Source: an uncultured Eubacteriales bacterium (lineage in GTDB: Bacteria > Bacillota_A > Clostridia > Oscillospirales > Oscillospiraceae). From it: DNA of 13,901 bases. Below the pieces are notes generated by a model. The model did not search any database. It was not told the DNA's origin and saw only the letters and a program-made list of their open reading frames with translations. This document shows positions 1 to 6,176 of this stretch, in pieces. Location: NCBI GenBank assembly GCA_900319835.1, contig ONPY01000081.1, forward strand, positions 1 to 13,901, in the 5' to 3' direction. Both the position numbers and the translations under genes were made by a program. Position 1 is the first letter of the stretch. Each line of letters starts with the position of its first letter.

Positions 1-69
1 GCAGGCGGCAAGGCCGAAGACCAGCAGCCACACGGCGGCGGCGCACAGACTCCTTTTCACCGTACGCAT
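1..69 (-). CDS. Lipoprotein, N-terminal signal peptide only (runs off window)
   Basis: The 23 visible codons form a lipoprotein signal peptide: a short basic N-terminus (MRTVKR), a hydrophobic stretch of about 14 residues, and the lipobox LAAC ending exactly at the window edge with Cys23. The mature protein would be lipid-anchored on the outer face of the cytoplasmic membrane. The ATG lies 7 nt downstream of the flavoprotein stop codon on the same strand, so it looks like the next gene of that operon. The Shine-Dalgarno sequence is weak (GAGCGGG-like), which fits translational coupling. The function of the mature part cannot be seen. The open frame and lipobox are read directly; the gene call is an inference from them. 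Confidence 0.6.
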   Translation of the reverse strand, partial: MRTVKRSLCAAAVWLLVFGLAAC

Positions 70-76
70 CGCCCGC

Positions 77-619
77 TCAGACCTTGCTGCCGAGGGCGCC
101 GGCCGCCCGCAGCTTCTCCGGGTGGTTCTTCATCTCCCCGGTCTCGGTGACACCGCCGCCGAAAACCGTGCCGGCCAGACGTGCCTTGGGGAAGCACTCG
201 ATCCAGCCCTCCAGACCGCTGACCGCGCGCGCGGGGACGAAGTCCTCTTCCTCCGCCGCGGAGGCGAGCAGATACACGTCCCGGAAGCGGTAGTCCGCCA
301 CAAAGAGCGGATTGCCCCGGTCCAGCAGCGTCTTCATCTGGCCGCTCATCTCGTAGTAGTAGATGGGCGTTGCGAAAACCAGCACGTCCGCCTGCTCCAT
401 CTTGGGGACGATCTGCTGCATATCGTCTTTTATCACGCACTTTCCGCTCTTCTGGCAGGCAAAGCAGCCCTGGCAGAAGCGCAGATCCTTCCCGCGCAGG
501 GAGATCAGTTCAACCTCGTGGCCGGCTGCCCTCGCGCCGTCGGCAAAGGCCTCGGCCAGCGCCTCGGAATTGCTGCTGCGGCGCGGGCTCGTGGACAGGA
601 TCAAAACCTTTTTGCTCAT
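77..619 (-). CDS. NADPH-dependent FMN reductase / iron-sulfur flavoprotein-like protein
   Basis: 180 residues with a flavodoxin-like fold. The N-terminal VLILSTSPRRSSNSEAL segment (residues 5-21) is the FMN phosphate-binding loop of the NADPH-dependent FMN reductase family, and ATPIYYYEMSGQMKTLLDR (83-101) is the usual second flavin-contact region. Between them Cys49, Cys52, Cys55 and Cys61 form a compact C-x2-C-x2-C-x5-C motif like the one that binds a 4Fe-4S cluster in archaeal and clostridial iron-sulfur flavoproteins. It is probably a soluble electron-transfer flavoprotein; the partner is unknown. The ATG has GAGGAG 7 nt upstream, and the gene starts 13 nt after the hydrolase stop, so both share a transcript under the divergent LysR gene. 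Family assignment is firm; Fe-S binding is inferred from the cysteine spacing. Confidence 0.9.
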   Translation of the reverse strand: MSKKVLILSTSPRRSSNSEALAEAFADGARAAGHEVELISLRGKDLRFCQGCFACQKSGKCVIKDDMQQIVPKMEQADVLVFATPIYYYEMSGQMKTLLDRGNPLFVADYRFRDVYLLASAAEEEDFVPARAVSGLEGWIECFPKARLAGTVFGGGVTETGEMKNHPEKLRAAGALGSKV

Positions 620-632
620 ATCGCTTCTCCTC

Positions 633-1631
633 TTATTTCAGGTTCTCGACAAAGAAACTCTCCAGCTTGTCAAAGGGGATGGCGTTCTTCCCACCGCCGT
701 CGTAGAGGTCGGTATGGGTCGCGCCGGGAATGATCAACAGTTCCTTGTTGTCGGTGTACTTGCTGTTTCGCACCATGTCGGCGTAGGCGTCGCGGCCGAA
801 GTAGCAGGAGTGAGCCGCGTCCCCGTGCATCACCAGCACCGCGCTGCGGATCTCATTGGAGTAGTGGAGAATGGGCTGGTTGATAAAGCTCTCGCAGCCG
901 ATCACGTTCCAGCCGCCGTTGGAGTTGAGAGACCGGGCATGATAACCCCGCGGGGTTTTGTAGTAGTCGTAATAATCCTTGACAAAGAAGGGCGCGTCCT
1001 CCGGCAGGGGGTCGATGACGCCGCCGCCCAGCTTGTATTCGCCGCTTTTCAGATCCGCCAGTCGCTGGGCGCACATGGCCGCCTTCTTCTGGTAGCGGGC
1101 CTCCTCGCTGTCCTCGGAGTCGAAGTAGCCCTTGGCGTTGACGCGGGTCATGTCATACATGGTGGAGGCGACGGTCGCCTTGATGCGCGTGTCCAGCGCC
1201 GCGGTGTTGAGGGCCATGCCGCCCCAGCCGCAGATGCCGATGATGCCGATGTGCTCCGGATCTGCCTTCCCGCACAGGGACAAAAAGTCCACCGCCGCCA
1301 TGAAGTCCTCGGTGTTGATGTCCGGGGAGGCCATGTAACGGGGGCTTCCGCCGCTCTCCCCGGTGAAGGACGGGTCGAAGGCCAGGGTCAGAAAGCCCCG
1401 CTCGGCCATGGTCTGGGCGTAGAGGCCGGAGCACTGCTCCTTGACCGCGCCGAAGGGACCGCAGACCGCGATGGCCGGCAGCTTCTCCCCGGCGTTTTTC
1501 GGAGTGTACAGATCGCCCGCCAGGGTGATGCCGTAGCGGTTGACAAAGCACACCTTGCTGTGATCGACCTTGTCGCTCTTCGGGAAGGTCTTGTCCCATT
1601 CCTGCGTCAGATTCAGGCTTTCCATTTTCAT
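633..1631 (-). CDS. Alpha/beta hydrolase (dienelactone hydrolase / YcjY-like)
   Basis: 332 residues of an alpha/beta hydrolase, without signal peptide. The strand-loop preceding the oxyanion region is visible (AIAVCGPFGAVKEQ, 54-66), followed by GFLTLAFDPSFTGESGG (79-95), a typical DxxGxGxS-like segment. The nucleophile elbow is GIIGICGWGGMALN (129-142). It has Cys134 as candidate nucleophile and Trp136 where related GICASGG proteins carry Ser. The acid and histidine are probably Asp271 (VMHGDAAHS) and His306 (PGATHTDLYDGG). The substrate is unknown; esters or small acyl compounds are the family norm. The ATG at 1631 has AAAGGAG 10 nt upstream, which overlaps the stop of the preceding small gene; an ATG six bases further in is less likely. 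It is the middle gene of the operon divergent from lysR. Confidence 0.9.
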   Translation of the reverse strand: MKMESLNLTQEWDKTFPKSDKVDHSKVCFVNRYGITLAGDLYTPKNAGEKLPAIAVCGPFGAVKEQCSGLYAQTMAERGFLTLAFDPSFTGESGGSPRYMASPDINTEDFMAAVDFLSLCGKADPEHIGIIGICGWGGMALNTAALDTRIKATVASTMYDMTRVNAKGYFDSEDSEEARYQKKAAMCAQRLADLKSGEYKLGGGVIDPLPEDAPFFVKDYYDYYKTPRGYHARSLNSNGGWNVIGCESFINQPILHYSNEIRSAVLVMHGDAAHSCYFGRDAYADMVRNSKYTDNKELLIIPGATHTDLYDGGGKNAIPFDKLESFFVENLK

Positions 1632-1646
1632 TGCTCGATAGCTCCT

Positions 1647-1862
1647 TTACATGGTTTTCGTTTTACGGATCAGCAGATCCAGACGGTCCAGCTGCTTCTG
1701 TTTCTCGTGCAGGGCGTCCAGCTGTTGACAGCGGCAGAAGCGCAGGCAGCGGATCAGCTCATCCCTTGCGCCGGAGGCGAAGAGCGCTTCCGCCCGCTGA
1801 ATGCTCTGCTCGTCACAGCCCGCGTCCTCCATGCGGCTGCGGAGCGAAGTCACGTCGTCCAC
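1647..1862 (-). CDS. Small charged conserved hypothetical protein
   Basis: 71 residues if started at GTG 1862. The frame is open back to an ATG at 1892, but that ATG has no Shine-Dalgarno sequence and lies upstream of the likely transcription start. The GTG has AAAGGGGG 7 nt upstream. The protein is helical and very charged, with three clustered cysteines (around RCLRFCRCQQLD) and a Lys/Asp/Leu-rich tail. There are no membrane segments and no recognised catalytic motif. It is the first gene of the operon with the hydrolase and the FMN reductase, separated from the hydrolase by 15 nt. It resembles small uncharacterised proteins that I associate with LysR/FMN-reductase loci in gut Clostridia, possibly an adaptor or regulator, but this is not demonstrable from sequence. 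The gene is credible; its role is unknown. Confidence 0.75.
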   Translation of the reverse strand: MDDVTSLRSRMEDAGCDEQSIQRAEALFASGARDELIRCLRFCRCQQLDALHEKQKQLDRLDLLIRKTKTM

Positions 1863-1890
1863 GTCTCTGCCCCCTTTCTTTTCTGTTTTC

Positions 1891-1919
1891 ATTGTAACAG
1901 ATTGCTTTTTTCTTCGCTA
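1891..1919 (-). promoter_or_regulatory. Extended -10 promoter of the hydrolase/FMN-reductase operon
   Basis: On the minus strand TGTTACAAT gives an extended -10 (TG-n-TACAAT; box at 1896-1891). A poor -35 (TAGCGA) lies 17 bp upstream. Transcription would start near 1884, about 22 nt before the GTG start at 1862. A weak -35 is typical of promoters that need an activator such as a LysR protein. Confidence 0.5.
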
Positions 1920-1930
1920 ATAGTTATACT
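1902..1930 (+). promoter_or_regulatory. Promoter of the lysR gene
   Basis: TTGCTT (1902-1907) and TATACT (1925-1930) are separated by exactly 17 bp. Transcription would start near 1937, inside the 1931-1946 palindrome, about 42 nt before the lysR ATG. The -35 almost touches the -10 of the opposing operon promoter. Confidence 0.6.
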
Positions 1931-1946
1931 GTATATCGTGATATAC
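1931..1946. promoter_or_regulatory. Palindrome GTATATC-GT-GATATAC, candidate LysR operator
   Basis: A perfect inverted repeat of 7-bp arms around a 2-bp spacer. Further GTAT/ATAC half sites abut it on the left (ATACTGTAT, 1926-1934). It spans the expected lysR transcription start and is centred about 54 bp upstream of the expected operon start. That is the usual place for a LysR-type recognition site that activates the target and represses its own gene. It is not a strict T-N11-A box, so assignment to this LysR protein is by position. Confidence 0.5.
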
Positions 1947-1978
1947 GTTTTTTGCATTTCATAGAGAGGCGGTGTCCC

Positions 1979-2863
1979 ATGGAAATACGGAGCCTGCGAT
2001 ATTTTCTCGCCGTCGCGCGGGAGGAGAACATGACCCGCGCAGCGGAACTGCTGCACGTCACGCAGCCGACCCTCTCCCGCGCCATACACGCGCTGGAGGA
2101 GGAGCTGGGCAAAAAGCTGTTCACCCGGCACAGCTTCCACATTTCACTCACGGAGGAGGGGCTCCTGCTGCGGGATCGGGCCGAGGATCTGGTCACGATG
2201 GCGGACAAAATCGAGCAGGAGTTTCTGTCTCTGGACGACATCACAAGCGGCGAGCTATACTTCGGTCTGGCGGAATCCTATCAGATCCGCTATCTGGCGA
2301 GGACGCTGCGCACGCTGAAAAACAGCTGTCCCGGCCTGCGCTGTCACATCACCAGCGGCGACACGGAGCAGGTCACAGAGAAGCTGGACAAGGGGCTGCT
2401 GGATTTTGCTGTACTGTGCGATGAGCCCGATCCGCGTAAATACGATTTTGTGCTCTTCCCGGAGGGGGACATCTGGGGACTGATCCTGCCCGAGGGCGAC
2501 CCCCTGGCCCGGCAGGAAACCATCCGGGTGGACGATCTCATCGGGCTGCCCCTCTTCACCTCCGAGCAGGGCTGGGAGGGCGACATCCGGCGCTGGGCGG
2601 GAAACCGCTTCGCGGCGCTCCATCTGGAGGGCTCCTCCAGACTTGCGTACAACGCCTCCCTGTTTGTCCGCGAGGGGCTGGGCTACCAGCTCACTTTCGA
2701 GCACCTGGTTGATGTATCGGAGGAGAGCGGCCTTGTGTTTCGCCCGCTCTCTCCCAAAGCAGAGGTCAGGCTGTATCTGATCTGGAGCAAGTATCAGACC
2801 TTCACGCCCATCGCCGAACGCTTTCTGGCCCAGATCAAGCGCGACTTTCACCACGCCGGCTGA
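1979..2863 (+). CDS. LysR-family transcriptional regulator
   Basis: 294 residues, the usual LysR length. The N-terminal winged helix-turn-helix is clear: MEIRSLRYFLAVAREENMTR, then AAELLHVTQPTLSRAIHALE and EELGKKLFTR (residues 1-50). The effector-binding domain follows from about residue 90 (SGELYFGLAES) to the end. Start: ATG 1979 with GAGGCGG about 8 nt upstream. An in-frame ATG 27 bases further up would add MHFIERRCP, which is not typical of the family. It is transcribed divergently from the small gene/hydrolase/FMN-reductase operon, with a palindrome between the two promoters, so it probably activates that operon in response to a small ligand and represses itself. The effector is not predictable from the sequence. 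Confidence 0.95.
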   Translation: MEIRSLRYFLAVAREENMTRAAELLHVTQPTLSRAIHALEEELGKKLFTRHSFHISLTEEGLLLRDRAEDLVTMADKIEQEFLSLDDITSGELYFGLAESYQIRYLARTLRTLKNSCPGLRCHITSGDTEQVTEKLDKGLLDFAVLCDEPDPRKYDFVLFPEGDIWGLILPEGDPLARQETIRVDDLIGLPLFTSEQGWEGDIRRWAGNRFAALHLEGSSRLAYNASLFVREGLGYQLTFEHLVDVSEESGLVFRPLSPKAEVRLYLIWSKYQTFTPIAERFLAQIKRDFHHAG

Positions 2864-2885
2864 TTCTGTTACGGCCTGCCCCTGT

Positions 2886-2933
2886 CAAAACACGCCCGGT
2901 CATCGGTTAAGTCCGAAGACCGGGCGTGTTTTG
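2886..2933. terminator. Bidirectional intrinsic terminator between lysR and the U32-like gene
   Basis: Perfect 16-bp arms (2886-2901 and 2918-2933), CAAAACACGCCCGGTC against its complement. The 16-nt loop itself contains a TCGG/CCGA stem. The arms end in TTTTG on either strand, so the hairpin can stop both convergent genes (lysR on plus, the 2986-3918 gene on minus). Confidence 0.85.
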
Positions 2934-2985
2934 ATTCCGGATCCCTGTATGTTTTTGTCAATCCCCTTTTGTGCAGAGCAGGCAA

Positions 2986-3918
2986 TCAGAACAAGTCCAG
3001 TGTGCTGTCGAGATAGATCTCCTCCCGCACCTCCAGCTGGTGCTCCGGTTTCGTCAGATAGTACAGCAGAAACTCCAGCACAACGGCGCTGCCCAGGCTC
3101 CGCCCCTCGATTTTGAATTGAGAAAAGCCGTTCGGCAGATAGAGCTTCCGGATGTCCTCGTTGCCGATGAAACCCGGATTTTTCATTGCGTCGGAAAAGC
3201 GATAGCCCCTGTCGGCTGTCGGGGAGACGCAGCGGTGCTCCGGCACATCCTCCCCCAGATTCTTCCGGCTGACGTTTTCGTAGCAGTTCTTTCGGTCCGG
3301 GCAATCAAACCAGCAGCACTCGTTGCACAGAAATTCCAGCTTCCGCTTCTGCCGCTCGGGCAGGGCGTTGAGATGTGCAAAGTCCCGGTTCAGCCGGAAG
3401 TCCGGCACCACAAAACGAAACTCCTCTCGGTTCAGTTCCGCCTCCAGCTGTGCAAATTCCGTCAGCACCTTGGTGGTCGAGGAGACGAAGTAGAACCCTG
3501 GATACGTCTTTTGCAGATAACCCAGCAGCAGATCCGACGTGAGGATCACACCGTTTTGCACTGCCTCATTCTTTTCAAACAGCGCGCACAGGGCGTTGCA
3601 CCTCGCGTCTGCCAGGTGCTCGGCGCGCAGCAGGGAGTTTGAGAAGGTCAGGCGCGCGGAGACACCGTACTCCCGCATCAGCGCGGCGACCTCGTCCGGC
3701 CGGTCCTCCCCGAAGCCGACACGTCCCCCGCCCCAGAGGCAGTCGGCCGGCGCGCCGTAAACGGAGCCGATCTCGCACCAGTCATAGAAGTACTCCCGGT
3801 GAGAGTAAAACAGCGGCAGGAACACCCGGTACAGCTCATAAAACTCAAACAGGCCGGGGAGATGAAAGCTTGCTGTCCGCCCGCTCATGCCGCCGCACCC
3901 GCGCCGCTTCTGCGGCAT
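2986..3918 (-). CDS. Conserved hypothetical protein with U32-peptidase-like FKIEGR motif and Cys cluster
   Basis: 310 residues from ATG 3918; an in-frame ATG at 3888 gives 300. No signal peptide or membrane segments. The C-terminal half carries Cys198, Cys201, Cys202, Cys206, Cys212 and Cys230, and then FSQFKIEGRS (265-274). KIEGR is a signature of U32-family proteins (YegQ, RlhA, UbiU type), where four cysteines upstream of that region hold a 4Fe-4S cluster. Other strongly patterned segments are WCEIGSVYGAPADCLWGGGR (47-66) and SARLTFSNSLL (87-97). The best reading is a TIM-barrel, U32-related Fe-S protein of unknown substrate, perhaps acting on RNA or a cofactor; this is inference. Neither ATG has a good Shine-Dalgarno sequence, while an out-of-frame ATG at 3938 does (GGTGA), so the true 5' end is doubtful. 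It sits 29-59 nt after the ABM gene. Confidence 0.75.
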   Translation of the reverse strand: MPQKRRGCGGMSGRTASFHLPGLFEFYELYRVFLPLFYSHREYFYDWCEIGSVYGAPADCLWGGGRVGFGEDRPDEVAALMREYGVSARLTFSNSLLRAEHLADARCNALCALFEKNEAVQNGVILTSDLLLGYLQKTYPGFYFVSSTTKVLTEFAQLEAELNREEFRFVVPDFRLNRDFAHLNALPERQKRKLEFLCNECCWFDCPDRKNCYENVSRKNLGEDVPEHRCVSPTADRGYRFSDAMKNPGFIGNEDIRKLYLPNGFSQFKIEGRSLGSAVVLEFLLYYLTKPEHQLEVREEIYLDSTLDLF

Positions 3919-3946
3919 TTGTATTGTGACAGGTCCATGGCCGTTT

Positions 3947-4231
3947 TCACCGGCTGAACTTGTCGATCCGGACGCCGCTGCAGTATTCCGCTTTCAGCGC
4001 CTGGAGCTTTCCAAACAACTCCGTTTCGCAGTGGGCCTGCTGGTGCGCGGGGCTGTCCCAGCTCTCCACCAGCAGCAGATCGTCCTCCGCCTCCGCCGCG
4101 AAGTAGTAGTCATAGCCGCAGTTGCCCGCCTCCGCCCGGGAGCTGTCCCGGATTCCGAGCGCACAGAGGGCCTGATAGAAAGCGGCTCTTTTCCCCGGTT
4201 TGCAGGTGTAAGTCACATTCCAAGTCAGCAT
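3947..4231 (-). CDS. Antibiotic biosynthesis monooxygenase (ABM)-domain protein, putative quinol monooxygenase
   Basis: 94 residues, a single ABM domain of the dimeric alpha-beta barrel type. It begins MLTWNVTYTCKPGKR, has the central DDLLLVESWDSPAHQQAHCE segment (residues about 50-69) that marks the family, and ends with a short amphipathic strand. Family members include quinol monooxygenases (YgiN type) and heme-degrading or scavenging proteins, so the precise role is open. The ATG has GAGGGAG 8 nt upstream, which overlaps the TGA stop of the preceding Ser-rich gene (12 nt between the genes). The two are therefore probably cotranscribed and translationally coupled. The protein is cytoplasmic. 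Confidence in the family is high, in the function low. Confidence 0.85.
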   Translation of the reverse strand: MLTWNVTYTCKPGKRAAFYQALCALGIRDSSRAEAGNCGYDYYFAAEAEDDLLLVESWDSPAHQQAHCETELFGKLQALKAEYCSGVRIDKFSR

Positions 4232-4243
4232 CTTATCACTCCC

Positions 4244-5374
4244 TCAGTCGATGTACCACAGGTTGTCGGTCGGGTATTTGTCCGGCAGCTGGATCCAGTT
4301 GCCGTGGGATGCCTCGATCCACCAGCCGTCCTCGTCGTGCTCCATCCAGCCGTAGTCCCCGAAGTCGGAGGAAATGCCCTCTACCCAGTACTGCCAGACG
4401 GGCGGGTCGACCTCGGTGTTGTACCAGAGCCAGCAGTCGCTGTCCTCGTCGTAGTAGCTGTCCTCGTAGGCGTCATAGACCAGGATGCGGTCGGCCCGGA
4501 TGGGGTCCGTGACCGTGTGATAGCTCCCGTCGGCCTGTTTTTCCAGGTACAGGGCTTCGGCATGGGTGTTCTGGTCAATGGTCTGGAGCTGCTGATAGGG
4601 CGCGTTCTGGATCGTGTGCTCGGTTGTGCGGATCAGGCTCCTGGCCACCGAAAAAATGACCAGAACAACCGTCAGGATGATCCCGAGCGGCAGGCCGAGT
4701 CCGCGCTTTTTCCGGGTCTGGCCGAAGGCGTTTTTCAGCGATTCCTCCGAATTGTATGTATGGGTGTTCTGCAGCGGCTGCTGGACGATCTCATCCAGCT
4801 CGCTCTCGATCTGCATGGGGGCCCCGCAGTTGGGGCACTGCATGCTCTGGTTTGAACCGGCGTTGTTGTTGAGATTCAGGATGGTCTTGCTCTCGCAATA
4901 GGGGCAGTAGCAGACGACGTTTTCATACCGGCCGTTTTTCTGAAAAGCCACACTGTCGTAGTACTTGCCGTTTTCGTCGTAGTAGCCCTTTTCGTAGTGG
5001 GTGCCGGTCGCCGTGTCCGTCCAGGACGCGGGATAGTAGACGTAGTCGTGGCGGCGGCCATAGTAGGTCGTAGGCCGCAGGGCCTGCGAGACCAGGAAGC
5101 CCACGGGCTGGTTGACTCTGGGCCGCGCGCTCGGCTGAGAGACCGGCCTTGGCGACGGGCGGCTCTTAGAGGAGCCCAGCCCGCCAAAGAGCGGGGTGCT
5201 GCTGTGGCTGGTGGAGGAATGCCGGCTCGGCCCGCTGCTCGAAGATGAGCGGCTGCTGGACGATCTGGAAGATGAATACGAGGATCGCGAGCTCGACGAG
5301 CGGGAACTCGACGAGCGGGAGCTCGATGAATGAGAATGGCTCGAATGGGAACTGGAGCTGTGATGACTGGGCAA
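4244..5374 (-). CDS. Ser-rich, zinc-ribbon, single-pass membrane protein of unknown function
   Basis: 376 residues. The N-terminal 65 are almost only Ser with His and Arg (SSSSR repeats). A low-complexity Pro/Arg region follows, then a Tyr-rich segment (104-145). A zinc ribbon has Cys157-x2-Cys160 and Cys180-x2-Cys183, with an extra Cys155. One transmembrane helix lies at about 227-247 (GLPLGIILTVVLVIFSVARS), preceded by RKKR. The C-terminal part of about 125 residues is acidic and Trp/Tyr-rich and ends NLWYID. By the positive-inside rule, the zinc ribbon is cytoplasmic and the C-terminal domain outside. The start codon is TTG with AAAGGGGAG 6 nt upstream; no ATG fits better. The architecture suggests a sensor or scaffold, but no enzymatic motif is visible. 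It is followed directly by the ABM gene. Confidence 0.85.
   Translation of the reverse strand: MPSHHSSSSHSSHSHSSSSRSSSSRSSSSRSSYSSSRSSSSRSSSSSGPSRHSSTSHSSTPLFGGLGSSKSRPSPRPVSQPSARPRVNQPVGFLVSQALRPTTYYGRRHDYVYYPASWTDTATGTHYEKGYYDENGKYYDSVAFQKNGRYENVVCYCPYCESKTILNLNNNAGSNQSMQCPNCGAPMQIESELDEIVQQPLQNTHTYNSEESLKNAFGQTRKKRGLGLPLGIILTVVLVIFSVARSLIRTTEHTIQNAPYQQLQTIDQNTHAEALYLEKQADGSYHTVTDPIRADRILVYDAYEDSYYDEDSDCWLWYNTEVDPPVWQYWVEGISSDFGDYGWMEHDEDGWWIEASHGNWIQLPDKYPTDNLWYID
5289..5333 (-). repeat. 15-bp tandem repeat encoding SSSSR units
   Basis: Three consecutive 15-bp units (5289, 5304, 5319) of the type GAGCTCGACGAGCGG lie inside the Ser-rich gene. The first two differ at one base and the third is more diverged. 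The surrounding Ser codons form a less regular continuation. Such in-frame repeats can change copy number without breaking the gene. Confidence 0.7.
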
Positions 5375-5413
5375 GGTTCTCTCCCCTTTCCTGTTAAATC
5401 CTGTACAGACTTT

Positions 5414-5561
5414 TTACTTTTTTTCGGTAAACACGCGGTAAAGTTTGGCCATCAGCGGCACACAAGTCTTGTCAAGCAGTTTTTTCCTCTTGTCTTCTTC
5501 TCTGTCGGCTTGTCAGCTTTTTGTATTCCCGCCAGCGCTTCGGGCATTTCCATGTGCCCAT
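5414..5561 (-). pseudogene. Decayed small zinc-ribbon-like ORF
   Basis: Downstream of the DUF5655 stop an ATG at 5561, with AAGGGA 8 nt upstream, opens a 29-codon frame beginning MGTWKCPKRWREYKK. This is strikingly like the MGTWKCPKCGREY start of small zinc-ribbon proteins, with CG replaced by RW. The frame stops at 5472. Plausible coding continues in another frame (KADKPTEKKTRGK) and then a third (LLDKTCVPLMAKLYRVFTEKK, TAA at 5414). Three successive frames of protein-like sequence suggest a gene broken by small indels. The remaining intergenic DNA up to the Ser-rich gene shows no clear promoter. The parts are read directly; the joined ancestor is an inference. Confidence 0.35.
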
Positions 5562-5575
5562 GCGTCTTTTCCCTT

Positions 5576-5962
5576 CTATTTCCGTTCGGCAAAATCATAG
5601 GCCTCGTTCAGCCAGCCGAGCAGTTCCCCGTCCAGCTCCGCCGCGGAACCCAGCACCAGATGTGTCGTCCAGCGGCCGGGGTAGGCCTCGGTCTTCACCG
5701 CGACCCGCTCAGAGTCCAGGGGATACGGCAGCCCCAGCGTCAGGGTGAGCCAATTCTCCGGCAGCTCCGCCTTGCGCCTGACCCGCGCGAAGGACACGCA
5801 GGCGAACACATGGCGGTGGTAATAGGTGATCTGTGTCTTCTGCACGCGTTTCCGGGTCTCCGGGAAGCGGGCATAGATCGCGTCCTCCAGCGCCGCAAAG
5901 AGCGCCAGCGCGCCGGGGTGCGCGTCAAAAAACTGCAGGGTATCCAGATCCGTCTCCCCCAT
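5576..5962 (-). CDS. DUF5655 domain-containing protein
   Basis: 128 residues from ATG 5962. That ATG has AAGGAG 6 nt upstream; the frame extends 13 codons further to an ATG at 6001, but the -10 box overlies that position. The body matches the DUF5655 pattern: a helical start (FFDAHPGALALFAALEDAIYARF), VQKTQITYYHRHVFACVSF (about 41-59), a LTLGLPYPL strand, and the PGRWTTHLVLGSAAELDGELLGWLNEAYDFAE C-terminus. DUF5655 proteins are small cytoplasmic proteins, sometimes fused to zinc ribbons, without known activity. It is monocistronic or followed by the decayed ORF. There are no membrane segments and no catalytic triad. Family confidence is high; function is unknown. Confidence 0.85.
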   Translation of the reverse strand: MGETDLDTLQFFDAHPGALALFAALEDAIYARFPETRKRVQKTQITYYHRHVFACVSFARVRRKAELPENWLTLTLGLPYPLDSERVAVKTEAYPGRWTTHLVLGSAAELDGELLGWLNEAYDFAERK

Positions 5963-6000
5963 AGCTGTCTCCTTTTCTTTGTCTGAACCCTTCTGTATCA

Positions 6001-6030
6001 ATTATACCCTATTCTGCTCGCCAGCGTAAA
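6001..6030 (-). promoter_or_regulatory. Promoter of the DUF5655 gene
   Basis: On the minus strand a perfect TATAAT (6006-6001) lies 18 bp downstream of TTTACG (6030-6025). Transcription would start near 5994, about 30 nt before the ATG at 5962. It diverges from the GNAT promoter 56 bp away. Confidence 0.65.
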
Positions 6031-6085
6031 GAGCATAATCGGACATTTTCTTCATCTTGTTTGCGGCTATTTCCCGTCAGCGCAC

Positions 6086-6114
6086 TTGACAGGCAAGCGG
6101 CCGTTGCCTACAAT
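6086..6114 (+). promoter_or_regulatory. Near-consensus promoter of the GNAT gene
   Basis: A perfect TTGACA (6086-6091), a 17-bp spacer and TACAAT (6109-6114), which is a near-ideal sigma-70/sigma-A promoter. The expected start near 6121 leaves a leader of about 175 nt before the ATG at 6296, unusually long for this window. Confidence 0.8.
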
Positions 6115-6131
6115 GAAAGCTGCAAATCATG

Positions 6132-6169
6132 ATAATTGGGCCGTGCGGCTTAATTATAAATATTTTTTT
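6132..6169 (+). promoter_or_regulatory. Terminator-like hairpin with U7 tract in the GNAT leader (candidate attenuator)
   Basis: ATAATTGGGCCG (6132-6143) pairs with CGGCTTAATTAT (6146-6157), about 11 usable pairs including two G-U, closing a small GUGC loop. After AAATA comes a run of seven T (6163-6169). It starts about 11 nt after the predicted transcription start. The stem is moderately stable, and the 5-nt gap before the T tract is wider than ideal. Confidence 0.45.
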
Positions 6170-6176
6170 AGGAGCG

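Noticed and set aside
1647..1892. ATG 1892 as start of the small charged protein
   Set aside because: It has no ribosome binding site and overlaps the operon -10 box. GTG 1862 with AAAGGGGG fits better.
363..1964. 533-codon open frame on the plus strand
   Set aside because: It is antisense to the FMN reductase, the hydrolase and the small gene, all of which have family motifs and ribosome binding sites. Its composition is that of a shadow of GC-rich codons.
3887..4855. 322-codon open frame on the plus strand
   Set aside because: It spans three clearly coded minus-strand genes with good start signals, and has no domain of its own.
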